In this document: one piece after another, positions 45,580 through 54,624 of the stretch
How the letters are laid out: each line of letters begins with the position of its first letter
Numbering within the stretch: the stretch's first letter is position 1
Position numbers and translations under genes: made by a program
NCBI GenBank assembly: GCA_016795425.1
Contig: JAEUHG010000067.1
Location: forward strand, 115,103 to 179,102
From: Verrucomicrobiales bacterium
GTDB taxonomy: Bacteria; Verrucomicrobiota; Verrucomicrobiia; Limisphaerales; CAIMTB01
Length of the DNA stretch: 64,000 nucleotides
Direction: 5' to 3'
The notes under the pieces: model-generated
Databases searched by the model: none
What the model saw: only the letters and a program-made list of their open reading frames with translations
What the model was told of the DNA's origin: nothing

Positions 45580-45938
45580 TTGGCGGACGCCGAGTTCCGG
45601 GTCTCCCTCCTTCGCCGGCGAACGTGAAAAGAAGCCGGCGGCCAGCTTTCGCGGGCCGCCGGGACCATTTTCTAGTCAGTAAAGGCCGGACGCACTCCTT
45701 GCGGAACACGTCACTTGCAGGCGGGTTGAGGTGGGACTTGGTGTTCCCGCGAGGACGGCGAGAACGGCAAGTCGCATCAGTTCCAGCGTGAGCCAGTTTG
45801 ATGCGATCCACATGCCACTTCATTAGCATTGCCTATGCCAGGACCGCTCGCGGTTGGAACTGGAGCAGAATTGGGCGCGGAATGACCACCCGCGCCGAAG
45901 TCGTCGACCCTGGGGGCGGTCGAAAAGAAACAGTCTGG
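45580..45938. other. 359-base convergent intergenic stretch
   Basis: Between the AraC gene and the end of the efflux adaptor. It contains one clear structure: a 9-base perfect stem (CCGGCGGCC at 45635-45643 with GGCCGCCGG at 45654-45662) described separately as a terminator. No convincing coding sequence, tRNA or copy of the intergenic repeat family is visible in the rest. Confidence 0.6.
45635..45671. terminator. Bidirectional-type terminator hairpin
   Basis: GC-only stem of 9 pairs (CCGGCGGCC / GGCCGCCGG) with a 10-base loop, followed by GACCATTTT, a short T-run. It lies between the convergent ends of the AraC gene and the efflux operon. Intrinsic termination is plausible on the plus strand; on the minus strand the A-rich partner (GAAAAGAAG ahead of the stem, read as CTTCTTTTC) could also serve. 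Confidence 0.55.
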
Positions 45939-47039
45939 CTACTTTTGTCCTTCACCAGCGGCGGATCGGCGGTCGGCTGCCAAAAAGTCCACTTTGGCGC
46001 TGAGTTCGGGCGTCAGAAAACGATCGGGATTCAGAATCTGTACCTTGATCTGCAACGTGCCCTTTTGTCGGCTCGCCTCGGGGGCGATCTCCGCCACCAC
46101 CCCTTCGTAGGTCCGGTCGAGATAAGCTTCCGGACTGACACGGCACTTTTGGCCTAGTGAGACCTTGGAAAGATCTGCCTCGTTGAGGTCAATCTCGACT
46201 TGGAGATCCTTCGGGTCGCCGACCGAGATCAGCGCGGTGCTCGGGCCCCTTGTTCCGCCAAAACTTTGCGGCGTCACCAGTTCGTTGGGATCGACCAGTT
46301 TTTCCAGCACCACACCATTGATGGGGGATCGGATGACGGTCCAATCGATCCAGGTGTCGATACGACGAAGCTGGCCTTCCAGGGATTTGATCTCCGCCTC
46401 GGCGCTCGCCAGGTCGAGTCGAGCCAAGTCCAGGGCGCGCTGCGTCTCGATACGCGCTTCGGCGAGTTGCTGCACACGGGAAAGTTCGATCCGGGTACGT
46501 TCCACTTGGACTTTTGCGGCGTCCAAGCGGCCTTCGATCTCGCGCTTCTGGGCCAGATACTCGGAGTCATCGAGCAGAACCACCACCTGGCCGTTGGTGA
46601 CCGGGTCGCCTTTCTTAACGCCGATCCAGCGGACCTGACCCATGAAACGCGGGCTGAGTTCGATGCGTTCGCGGTTGATGATGTAGCCGGAGACGGTGAG
46701 GACCACCCCGTCGTTGGACGTCGGGCGGGACGGAGCGGACGGAGCGCCAGCCGAGCCCTGGCTGCTTGCGGTCGCATTCGCACCGGATGCGGCTTTGGTG
46801 GAGTTGGGTGCGGAAGAAGCGGCCGAGGCGTTGGGGGAGGGGCTGCTGCGTGTGGTGGTGGTTCCGTCCCCGGAAACGACCCGCGTGGTTTCCGTTTCCC
46901 ACGGGCGCCACAGGGCGACGGCGGCCACGGCCAGGATTCCCACCACCAGAAAGATGGTCCAGAACGTGCCTTGGGAACGGCGCTTGGCCGACGGATCGAT
47001 GCGCAGTTGCCCCACCTTGGAAGGCTTGGATTCAGTCAT
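45939..47039 (-). CDS. HlyD-family efflux adaptor (membrane fusion protein)
   Basis: 366 residues from ATG 47039. Single N-terminal membrane anchor (TIFLVVGILAVAAVALW), a low-complexity Ser/Ala/Thr linker of about 55 residues (60-115), then a lipoyl-like half motif and long helical hairpin (REIEGRLDAAKVQVERTRI ... RALDLARLDLASAEAEIKS), and the beta-barrel domain with GVVLEKLVDPNELVTP and DPKDLQVEIDLNEADLSKV. Typical RND/ABC-exporter adaptor spanning the periplasm. Last gene of the operon; overlaps the permease stop by 4 bases (ATGA). Confidence 0.9.
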   Translation of the reverse strand: MTESKPSKVGQLRIDPSAKRRSQGTFWTIFLVVGILAVAAVALWRPWETETTRVVSGDGTTTTRSSPSPNASAASSAPNSTKAASGANATASSQGSAGAPSAPSRPTSNDGVVLTVSGYIINRERIELSPRFMGQVRWIGVKKGDPVTNGQVVVLLDDSEYLAQKREIEGRLDAAKVQVERTRIELSRVQQLAEARIETQRALDLARLDLASAEAEIKSLEGQLRRIDTWIDWTVIRSPINGVVLEKLVDPNELVTPQSFGGTRGPSTALISVGDPKDLQVEIDLNEADLSKVSLGQKCRVSPEAYLDRTYEGVVAEIAPEASRQKGTLQIKVQILNPDRFLTPELSAKVDFLAADRRSAAGEGQK

Positions 47040-48199
47040 ACTGCCTTGAGTGCGGAAATCACCGGGAGTCGAGAGGCGCGGATGGCCGGAAGAAGGGTGC
47101 CGAGAACGCCCACCGCGACGGAAAACACCATCCCCTTCAGCATGAGCGCCGGGGTGATGCGAAACTGAAACACCGTCTCCGAAAAGGTGGCGAAATTGAG
47201 CGTGCCGACCGCGTAGCCGTTCATGAACAGCGACAGCCCACAACCCAGCGCTCCTCCGAGGGCCGCCAATAGGGCGCCTTCGATGAGAAAACTTAAAACC
47301 ACGGTGCGCCGGCGGAAGCCCAAAACGCGCAGGGTTCCGATCTCCCGGGTTCGGGCACCGACCGCGGCGTACATGGTATTCATCGCGGCGAACACCGCCC
47401 CGATCGACATGGCGACGGCGAGGAAGTTGCCGAGCCATTTGATGGGGGTCGCGGTTCCGGTTTGTTCGGCGTAATAGGCGCTTTCGACGCGGGCGATGAG
47501 TTGGAGGCGTTTATCGCTTTCCAGGCGACGAATCAGATTGGTGGCGGCGTTCACATCCACGGGTCGCACCAGCAGGCTGGAGTACTGTTCGCGGTCGAAC
47601 AGCGCTCTCGCCTCATCGGCGTCCATCCAGATCTCGGAATCGAAGGCGCTTTGGCCGGCATCGACGTGACCGACGACCCGGAAGGTCGCGGGGCCGCTGC
47701 GGAACTCCCCTTGGATCTCGAAGCCCGCGAAACGGGCGGCCAGTCGGCGACTCACCACCACCTCGCGTTTGCCGCGGTCAAACCAGCGCCCTTCGACGAG
47801 TTGCACCTGGGCTCGCATTTCCCGGCCCGCGGGTGAAATGCCGCGCAACAGGACATTGGCTTCGCCGGCGCCGTCGCGGCGCGGTTGGTTGAGCAAGACC
47901 AGGACGTCGGCGGAAAGGAGCGGTTCACCGGCCGCGTTGCGGGCAATCTCCGGGCTGTAACGCAGCGTGCTGACCTGATCCCGGGAGATGATGCTGCTCG
48001 ATTCGGCGGTTGAACCGCGGCGAACCACGAGAAGGTTGTCGGGACTCCCGGTGTTCGCGCTGCTTTTCTCGATGCCCGCTGCCATGGCCTGCATCAGGAC
48101 ATAGACTCCAACCACCAGGGCCACGCCCAGGATAGTGGCCACGGTGGACCGCCATCGGACGAACACATTGCGGACATTGTATTTGATGGGGAGTGCCAC
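47036..48199 (-). CDS. ABC transporter permease, FtsX/MacB-like (second in operon)
   Basis: 387 residues from a GTG at 48199. Four membrane segments: one at the N-terminus (TVATILGVALVVGVYVLMQAMA) and three at the C-terminus, with a large periplasmic MacB-PCD-type domain between (about 45-250). GARTREIGTLRVLGFRRRTV is the coupling helix that would contact an ATPase. Paralogous in layout to the next permease gene. Overlaps the adaptor gene by 4 bases. Exports an unknown substrate or lipoprotein-related cargo; no ATPase gene is adjacent. Confidence 0.88.
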   Translation of the reverse strand: MALPIKYNVRNVFVRWRSTVATILGVALVVGVYVLMQAMAAGIEKSSANTGSPDNLLVVRRGSTAESSSIISRDQVSTLRYSPEIARNAAGEPLLSADVLVLLNQPRRDGAGEANVLLRGISPAGREMRAQVQLVEGRWFDRGKREVVVSRRLAARFAGFEIQGEFRSGPATFRVVGHVDAGQSAFDSEIWMDADEARALFDREQYSSLLVRPVDVNAATNLIRRLESDKRLQLIARVESAYYAEQTGTATPIKWLGNFLAVAMSIGAVFAAMNTMYAAVGARTREIGTLRVLGFRRRTVVLSFLIEGALLAALGGALGCGLSLFMNGYAVGTLNFATFSETVFQFRITPALMLKGMVFSVAVGVLGTLLPAIRASRLPVISALKAV

Positions 48200-48236
48200 G
48201 GTGCCGGAGTGGGTCGCTGGTGGAGGGGGCGGTGGG

Positions 48237-49382
48237 TCAATCCAGGGTCTTCAGTCCATCCACCACGCTGGTGCGCGCGACGGCCAACGCGGGTGGAATC
48301 GACGCGACGATGCCCAAGGCGATAGCCACCGTAAATGCCATCGCCATGATGCGGGGTGTCACCTCGAAATAGACGAACATACCACCGGACAATTTCTGGA
48401 TATCGATGGAATGGAAGAGCAGGTACGCCCCGCCGGCGCCCAGAACGGCCCCGACGATGGCCAGGCCAAAGCTCTCCGCCAGGATGAACCCGAACAACTC
48501 CCGCCGCCGATAACCGATCGCCTTGAGAATGGCCAGTTCCCGAAAGCGCTCGCGAATGGACATGCTCATTGTGCTGACGGCGACCAGCAGAAGCGTAAAC
48601 ACCACCACGCTGCTGATGGATCCGATGAGCAGCCGGATGTTGCCCCACATGGACACGAAACCCAACTGGAACGCGCTCTCCGTCTCGGCGCGAACTTCCG
48701 CCGAGGTGTTGGCAAAAGTCGCGTTCAGCGTACTGATCACCTGCGGCGCCGACTCCGCCGATTCCGCCCGCACCCACCAAGTCCCCACCGTCTCGCTGCC
48801 GCCCAACATCTCGTCGAGATGCTTGTGATGAAAGAAGACCGAACGATCATCCATCGTGCCGGAGTAGGCGCCGGCGATCCGAAGGTCGAGGTCGATCGGG
48901 TAAAACGTGCCGGAAAGCCTCATTCGTTCGCCGACCTTGATGCCGTACCGGTCCAGGGTGTCCTGCCCGACGATGCAAGTGCCACGGTCCTTGAACCAGT
49001 CTGCCAACTCTTCAATTCGGATTTTGGCGTCGACAAAGACGTTGGTGAACGCCACGGGATCGACAGCGAACTGGGCGAACGGGGTGAACTCCTCGTCTCG
49101 ATAACGTCCTCCGAAGTAGGTAAACGGCGTCACGGCCGCGATGCCGGGCACCTTCTCGATGATGGAGCGTTGGCGGGCGGGGAGCGGAACTCCCAATGAC
49201 ACCTTGTTCCGCACCGCAATGCGCAAGGAAGCTCCGACGTCCTCCGGTGGGACGGTGAGTTCTCGGAGAAACGTCTGCAGGGTCACCAGAAGAAAGAGGC
49301 TGGCGGCGACGCTGAGTGTCGAGAGCAGGGCCCGGCGCTTGTTGCGGAAGGCATTGCGGATGACGAAGCCGGGCAGGGTCAT
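48237..49382 (-). CDS. ABC transporter permease, FtsX/MacB-like (first in operon)
   Basis: 381 residues from ATG 49382 (MTLPGFVIRNAFRNKRRA). Same plan as its neighbour: N-terminal helix (LLSTLSVAASLFLLVTLQTFL), a periplasmic domain (about 50-240), then three helices with the coupling motif IRERFRELAILKAIGYRRREL. First gene of the operon. It faces the ECF sigma gene across 298 bases. The missing ATP-binding component is presumably encoded elsewhere or shared. Confidence 0.88.
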   Translation of the reverse strand: MTLPGFVIRNAFRNKRRALLSTLSVAASLFLLVTLQTFLRELTVPPEDVGASLRIAVRNKVSLGVPLPARQRSIIEKVPGIAAVTPFTYFGGRYRDEEFTPFAQFAVDPVAFTNVFVDAKIRIEELADWFKDRGTCIVGQDTLDRYGIKVGERMRLSGTFYPIDLDLRIAGAYSGTMDDRSVFFHHKHLDEMLGGSETVGTWWVRAESAESAPQVISTLNATFANTSAEVRAETESAFQLGFVSMWGNIRLLIGSISSVVVFTLLLVAVSTMSMSIRERFRELAILKAIGYRRRELFGFILAESFGLAIVGAVLGAGGAYLLFHSIDIQKLSGGMFVYFEVTPRIMAMAFTVAIALGIVASIPPALAVARTSVVDGLKTLD

Positions 49383-49680
49383 CGGTGGTTTCCGTTGGCG
49401 CGGGATTCTGGTCGTTGGCGTGCAGCCCTGGGATCGGTGACCGTGGCTCACCGCGGCGCGCTAAGTGATAGAAGCGAATGGACTTCCGGGCAACTCTGTT
49501 TGGGAAGGGAGAGAACGGAGGCCCATCGGGATGCATCCAAAATCGGGGCGTGAGCGTAGATCCTCAGGAATGGAATTGCCGGCCACCTCGCATCTCGGTA
49601 GACCCTTCGCCCGTCCGGCCCATCCGGCGTGGTCGTCCAGGGTGGGGTCGGCCTGGCCCGCCTGTGCGCGGGGCCGAAGC
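49383..49680. promoter_or_regulatory. Divergent intergenic region between efflux operon and ECF sigma gene
   Basis: 298 bases that should contain the promoters of both units. I see no clear sigma-70 or ECF-type motif pair, palindrome or repeat copy. A plus-strand frame runs through it in phase with the sigma gene but is not conserved in character. Confidence 0.3.
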
Positions 49681-50259
49681 ATGACCGAAGAGCCAGCCAT
49701 TCAGGAGATCGCGGATGAAGCGTTGTTTTCCCGCATCGCGGGGGGCGACGCGGCCGCTTTCGAGTCGTTTTATGATCGCTACGAGCGGTTGTTCTTTGGC
49801 TTGGTGCTTCGCATTCTGCGTGATGAAAAGGAAGCGGAGGATGTGCTGCAGGACGCCGCCGTTCTGATCTGGGAACGGGCGCCCCAGTACCACGCCGCCT
49901 TGGGACGGCCCCTGAGTTGGGCGGTCACGCTGGTCCGCAACAAGGCGATCGATCGGTTGCGGGCAGGCAAGCGACGGGGAAATTTGTTGGAGAGAGCGGC
50001 CGGTGAGTTCGCCACCGCCGAAGCGGCGCTTTCTCCTCCGACGGACCCGGCCAGGGTGGGGATCGATGGCGCGGAGATTGTCAGGCGATCCCTGCTCGGC
50101 CTGCCGCTGGAGCAACGGCAAGCCATCGAATTGGCGTTTTTTGGCGGACTCAGCCAAAGCGAGATTGCAGATCACCTCCAACAACCACTGGGAACCATCA
50201 AGGCGCGAATCCGGCGCGGCATGATCACGCTGCGCGACGCCCTGGAAGGGGCGCTATGA
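49681..50259 (+). CDS. ECF RNA polymerase sigma factor
   Basis: 192 residues from ATG 49681. Region 2: FYDRYERLFFGLVLRILRDEKEAEDVLQDAAVLIWERA, seen as ECF sigma2 helices; region 4: LEQRQAIELAFFGGLSQSEIADHLQQPLGTIKARIRRGM, a helix-turn-helix. Closest in style to SigK/SigL-type ECF factors with cupin anti-sigmas. The stop overlaps the start of the anti-sigma gene by 4 bases (ATGA), so the two are translationally coupled. Its regulon is unknown, but the PEP-CTERM gene follows 114 bases after the anti-sigma gene. Confidence 0.9.
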   Translation: MTEEPAIQEIADEALFSRIAGGDAAAFESFYDRYERLFFGLVLRILRDEKEAEDVLQDAAVLIWERAPQYHAALGRPLSWAVTLVRNKAIDRLRAGKRRGNLLERAAGEFATAEAALSPPTDPARVGIDGAEIVRRSLLGLPLEQRQAIELAFFGGLSQSEIADHLQQPLGTIKARIRRGMITLRDALEGAL

Positions 50260-50873
50260 ATTGTGACGAACTCCAACAACTGACCGCCTTGCAGGCCATC
50301 GGGGCCCTTGAGGCCGCGGATGCCGACCGGCTCCGGCAACGGCTGGCCGAGGATCCGGCCGCGGTGGCGGAGTGGTCGCGGTTCCTCGATGTCGCCACTT
50401 CATTGGCGGGATCGGTCGCGCCGGCGCAGCCTTCGCCTTCGGTCCGGACCCGGGTCTTGGAGCGGATTCGAAAGACACCGCAGGCACGGGAGGGCTCGAA
50501 ACCCGTCGACGCCAAGCCACCGGAACCGCCGGCTCCTGAAGGCCTTCACTTCTTGCGCGCGGATCAACCGTGGTTGCCGGCGCCGCTGCCCGGGGCACGG
50601 TTCAAGGTGATTTCCGCTGGGGAACACCAGTCTTACCTCATGCTCATGATTGAGTTGGCGCCCGGGGCGGGGTATCCGGAACACGATCATTTCGGCGTCG
50701 AGGACATGTATATCCTCTCGGGCGACCTCCAAAGCGAGGGGCGTTCGCTGGGGCCAGGGGACTCCCTTCACGCCGAACCCGGATCGCATCATCACGAACT
50801 GCGTTCGATCAACGGGTGCACGGCGTTGATGGTGGTGCCGAAGGAAGCGCTGGCAGCTTTGGTGCAAGCCTGA
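50256..50873 (+). CDS. Cupin-type anti-sigma factor (ChrR/RskA-like)
   Basis: 205 residues. The N-terminal 75 residues (MNCDELQQLTALQAIGALEAADADRL) form the sigma-binding helices, but without the HxxxCxxC zinc motif of classical anti-sigmas. The C-terminal 110 residues are a cupin with candidate metal ligands H143, H145, E149 and H178 or H179 (PEHDHFGVED and SHHHEL), as in ChrR, which releases its sigma on singlet oxygen or organic peroxide. By analogy it senses oxidative stress; this is inference. Predicted soluble, so sensing would be cytoplasmic. Coupled to the sigma gene by a 4-base overlap. Confidence 0.85.
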   Translation: MNCDELQQLTALQAIGALEAADADRLRQRLAEDPAAVAEWSRFLDVATSLAGSVAPAQPSPSVRTRVLERIRKTPQAREGSKPVDAKPPEPPAPEGLHFLRADQPWLPAPLPGARFKVISAGEHQSYLMLMIELAPGAGYPEHDHFGVEDMYILSGDLQSEGRSLGPGDSLHAEPGSHHHELRSINGCTALMVVPKEALAALVQA

Positions 50874-50987
50874 TCGAGCCTCGGCAAGGGGCCTTACCAT
50901 TCGTCCGCACCATCTCGCCACAAAGGCGTGGAGTACCGCAGCCTGGGGTTATAGACGGTCGAAGAACTCTTCTTCGGCGAGGTTTCT

Positions 50988-51548
50988 ATGTCTATGAATC
51001 GCCACCTATTCGTCGTGCTCTGGATGATTTCGGGAGCTCAAGTAGGGGCTCAAGGGGTGGTCAATTTTTCGACCCGAGCCGGCGCCACCGTGAACGCGCC
51101 TGTCACCTATTTGGGCGACAACACGTTGGCGGACGGTCGATTCCTCGGCCAGTTGTATGCTGGTGCGCTGAATGGTCCGCTATCGGCGGTTGGAAGCCCG
51201 ACGCCCTTCAGGTCGGATGCCGGCAAGGGCTATATCACCGCCGGGGGCAACGTCGAAGTGCCTGGCGTCCTTCCAGGTGAAACCGCCCGGGTCAAATTGG
51301 TGGCGTGGGCGGGCTCCTTGGGCGATACCTATCTCGAAGCGTTGGGTAGGAACGTTTGCGGCGTCGGAGAATCCCCGGTGATCACCATCCAGTTGGGAGG
51401 CGGCACCCTGCCTCCGGCGGCCCTGGCAGGTCTTTCGGGTTTTGTAATTTCTCTTGGCTGCCCGGAGCCGTCGCCATTGGCTATTGGTCTGATTGGGGCC
51501 GGATTGCTTTGGACCTGTCGACGCCAGGGCAAAAGGTCGGCTCGCTGA
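50988..51548 (+). CDS. PEP-CTERM-sorted secreted protein, paralogue 1
   Basis: 186 residues. An N-terminal signal peptide (LFVVLWMISGAQVGA) and a C-terminal sorting tag: PEPSPLAIGLIGAGLLWTCRRQGKR (PEP motif, hydrophobic stretch, basic end), recognised by exosortase in Gram-negative exopolysaccharide producers. The body resembles the protein at 59278: STRAGATVNAPVTYLG, LGQLYAGALNG, TPFRSDAGKGYIT, GVGESPVITIQLGGG. No family was recognised for the middle. Probably cell-surface or extracellular matrix. The exosortase gene is not in the window. Confidence 0.85.
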   Translation: MSMNRHLFVVLWMISGAQVGAQGVVNFSTRAGATVNAPVTYLGDNTLADGRFLGQLYAGALNGPLSAVGSPTPFRSDAGKGYITAGGNVEVPGVLPGETARVKLVAWAGSLGDTYLEALGRNVCGVGESPVITIQLGGGTLPPAALAGLSGFVISLGCPEPSPLAIGLIGAGLLWTCRRQGKRSAR

Positions 51549-51556
51549 CCAGATTG

Positions 51557-51657
51557 CCCTCTTGCTGCGCGCCAGGGTCCACCTGGATTGGAATTGGATC
51601 CTGTCCGGAGGTCCTCGTCGCGCTGCGACGAGGTGTGCAGGGTTGGCAGGTTCATGG
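51557..51657 (+). repeat. Intergenic hairpin-ended repeat, copy D
   Basis: Left hairpin 51557-51577 (decayed: CCCTCTTGC / GCGCCAGGG), core CCACCTGGATTGGAATTGG at 51579-51597, right hairpin 51613-51633 with a perfect 9-base stem (CCTCGTCGC / GCGACGAGG), tail TGTGCAGGGTTGGCAGGTTC and ATGG at 51634-51657, almost identical to copy C more than 43 kb away. It sits just after the PEP-CTERM gene and before the DUF3160 gene. Confidence 0.85.
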
Positions 51658-51781
51658 GTTGGGGGCAGTCGCTCCCGTGTTCGCAGGCGTCAGCGGAATG
51701 GCCGAGGGCGTTGGTCGGATGTGCCGACAAGCAGGTCACTGGTTGTTTGACGGACCATTGCCAGAGGTGTTCCTTCCCAGC

Positions 51782-54595
51782 ATGACCACCCGGTTTCCTT
51801 TCCGCGGGGCTGTCGGCATGGGAGTCGGTCGCTGCCTGGGTTTTCTTGGAATTCTTGGCGTCTTGGAAACCTCGTCCCTGGGCGCGCAGGCCACAGGCCC
51901 GTCCGTGCGTTTGGATCGACAGACCGTGGGCCTCCAGCTCGATTGGCAAGGCGCCTTGGCGCAGCCCGACGGAACGGTCGAACGGCCATGGTTCGAAGTG
52001 CAATTCAGCACCGACCTTCGGACCTGGACGCCGGTGGCCGAACGGGTCCGTGCCTCCGAGGTTGAAGTCTTGCGTCAGACGGTCTCCACCGATCGGCCCC
52101 ATGGCTTCTACCGAATCTTGTCGGTTCGCCCATTGGCCAGGTCGGGATTGGGAGAAGGCGGTGCGGAGGTTTTCGGGTACGCCGACTCGTTTGAGGCAGC
52201 CCTGGCGCAGATTGGACAAATATCCACGACGGCGTTCGCCGAGCGGTTTGCCAGCGGCGCCGAGTATCTTCCCGGGATATCCTGGGATCCCACCACCGCG
52301 ACCTTCTGGGACGCTTTCAACGCGGATCCCCAGGTGGTCAATGACGGCAAGAGTTGGGACCAACCGGGCTTTCGTACGATCGACTACCGCCTGACGGCAC
52401 CCGAATTGGCGTTGTTTCGGAAGAATGGGTTTGTCGTGAGCGAACGCTTAGGGCGGGCCGGTGCCAACATGTGGGACGATGGAGCGTCCATCGGCAACGT
52501 CTTCTATCAGCTTTGGTATAATGATCTGCCCGTCTTCGTCACCACCGATGCCATCCTGCATGCCTGGCATCGGACCTACCAACAGATGCTACAGGAGCTG
52601 GAGGAAACACTGCTCTACGATGGGGTGCTGAAGGTCGTGAATGGCATGATGGATCAGTTACCCAAGACGAGGGATCTGGTAGGGACCGGTGTATTGCGTG
52701 ACAGCGTGCTGGATGCCGATTATTTCCTGACGGTTGCCCGATCCCTGCTCGACGCCGGAGGCAAACGTCCGAGCCCCCTCGGACAGGACGATCGAGTGGC
52801 AGAAACGTTGGCTGATATTCAGCGCCTGAAACTCAAGCAGGTGGAAAATTTCTTGGGACACTGTCGCGTGGTGGACTTCTCGCAGTTCCAAGTGCGGGGT
52901 CATTACACCCAGACGCCGGTGCTGGGGGCGTATTTCCAGGCGATGATGTGGTTGGGGAGGATTGATGTGCCGGTAGCGGGCGGGCCATTTGAGCGTTGCC
53001 CGGGCGACTTGCGCATGGCTTCGCCGAGGGAGTTGGGACTGGCGTTGGTGTTGCACTCTCTCTTGGAAGAGTCAGGAGCCTTTCCAAAGTGGAGCATGGT
53101 GGATCGAGTCATTGAATCGTTCGTGGGATGGAACGACACCATGAGCCCTCCTCAGTTGCGTGGGCTGCTCGCCGGCGCAGGCATCAAGTCGTTGGCGGAT
53201 ATTTCGGATCTCGCCACCTTGGAACGGATCCAGCAGACCATCCTCGATGGAGAACTGGGCGTGCAGAACATCCGGAGCGACGTGTTCTTCGTCCCATTCA
53301 ACGACTCGCAACCCGCTGTGCTGCCGCGTTCGATGGCAGTCTTTGGTCAGCGTTTTGTTCCCGATAGTTGGGCTTTCTCGCAGACGGTCTTTGACGCCAT
53401 CCGTTGGACCGAGAATGGAGTGGCAGTGGAGGTGCAACGACGCGTTCCCAGCGCACTGGACGCCGCCTTTGCCGTTCTCGCCAACAACCAGGTCGCTCCA
53501 CTCATCGTGGATCGGATCGGGAAGAAAAATGTCTCCACCATGGCGAGTCACGCCGACCAATTCCGGGACGGTCTTCCCTACCAACACAACCTGGCGGCGG
53601 TGAGGTCGGTCCTCGACGCTCAAAAACCCGAAGCCTGGGAACGATCGATCGCCATGGGCTGGCTGGCGTCGCTGCGCACCTTGTCGTCTCCAACGACCTC
53701 GGCGGTGTACCCTGAGGCGATGCGGACGGTGGCCTGGGCCATGAGGAACCTCAACACGCAGTTGGCGTCATGGACTCAATACCGTCACGACACCATTCTC
53801 TACGCCAAGCAATCCTACACCTCGGTGCCGATGTGCTTTTATCCCGGGGGCTTCGTGGAGCCGCGGCCCGAGTTCTGGCGACGCCTGGGCGCACTGGCCG
53901 ATCGTTCGGCCGGACTTCTGGAGGAACTGCAGTACCCGGACAGCATGCCGTCCTTTCCCTATGTGACGCCGCAGGTGATTCAGAGCAACCAGGTGGCGCA
54001 CCTGCGAAGATTTGCGGTAACCATGGGGACTCTGGCGGTCATGTCGGAGAAGGAACTGGCCCGACAGCCGTTCTCCGAGTCCGAGGACCTGTTCCTTCGC
54101 AACCTAATGCAGGCGGTGGGTTGGGATCCCTTCGGAAGCGGTCGGACGCCCCGATTCGGGGGATGGTATCCTGGGTTGTTCTACCGACCGATCCGTCACA
54201 CGGACGCGGTGCCTGCCAGCGACCCGCTGGCGACGTGGTATCCGTCCCGCGAGGTCTACTTTCACGAGAAGTGGGGTGCCAACGCGGCGGATCTCTTGAT
54301 CGCCGATGTTCATACCGATCCGCCCGCACCGCTGGTGGGTGATCCCGGTTCGGTCCTGCACGAGGCGGTGGGCAATGCCGCGTTGATGATGGTGGCCATC
54401 GACAACGGATCGGACCGCATGATCTATGCCGGTCCAGTCATGACTCACTACGAACTGGAAGTCATCGGAGAACCGCGTCGTCTGACAGATACGGAGTGGA
54501 AAGAGGTCCTATTGTTGTACAGACCGCCGCCGCAACCGATCGAGGGCCTGAGCCAACCTCCCTGGACGAAGGGATACTTGGTGCCGATGAATTGA
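51782..54595 (+). CDS. DUF3160 secreted protein
   Basis: 937 residues from ATG 51782. Signal peptide-like start (GMGVGRCLGFLGILGVLE), then a segment of the form EVQFSTDLRTWTPVAERV (a verrucomicrobial add-on), then the long DUF3160 domain: DLPVFVTTDAILHAWHRTYQQMLQELE, LHEAVGNAALMMVAIDNGS and YELEVIGEPRRLTDTEWKEVLL. DUF3160 proteins are large exported proteins of unknown activity, often with a metal-site-like His/Asp pattern, reported widely in bacteria but uncharacterised. The frame is open upstream through repeat copy D, but the first sensible start is 51782. Flanked by repeat copies D and E. Confidence 0.85.
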   Translation: MTTRFPFRGAVGMGVGRCLGFLGILGVLETSSLGAQATGPSVRLDRQTVGLQLDWQGALAQPDGTVERPWFEVQFSTDLRTWTPVAERVRASEVEVLRQTVSTDRPHGFYRILSVRPLARSGLGEGGAEVFGYADSFEAALAQIGQISTTAFAERFASGAEYLPGISWDPTTATFWDAFNADPQVVNDGKSWDQPGFRTIDYRLTAPELALFRKNGFVVSERLGRAGANMWDDGASIGNVFYQLWYNDLPVFVTTDAILHAWHRTYQQMLQELEETLLYDGVLKVVNGMMDQLPKTRDLVGTGVLRDSVLDADYFLTVARSLLDAGGKRPSPLGQDDRVAETLADIQRLKLKQVENFLGHCRVVDFSQFQVRGHYTQTPVLGAYFQAMMWLGRIDVPVAGGPFERCPGDLRMASPRELGLALVLHSLLEESGAFPKWSMVDRVIESFVGWNDTMSPPQLRGLLAGAGIKSLADISDLATLERIQQTILDGELGVQNIRSDVFFVPFNDSQPAVLPRSMAVFGQRFVPDSWAFSQTVFDAIRWTENGVAVEVQRRVPSALDAAFAVLANNQVAPLIVDRIGKKNVSTMASHADQFRDGLPYQHNLAAVRSVLDAQKPEAWERSIAMGWLASLRTLSSPTTSAVYPEAMRTVAWAMRNLNTQLASWTQYRHDTILYAKQSYTSVPMCFYPGGFVEPRPEFWRRLGALADRSAGLLEELQYPDSMPSFPYVTPQVIQSNQVAHLRRFAVTMGTLAVMSEKELARQPFSESEDLFLRNLMQAVGWDPFGSGRTPRFGGWYPGLFYRPIRHTDAVPASDPLATWYPSREVYFHEKWGANAADLLIADVHTDPPAPLVGDPGSVLHEAVGNAALMMVAIDNGSDRMIYAGPVMTHYELEVIGEPRRLTDTEWKEVLLLYRPPPQPIEGLSQPPWTKGYLVPMN

Positions 54596-54624
54596 GACGC
54601 GGCGCATGAGAACGGGACAAGATG

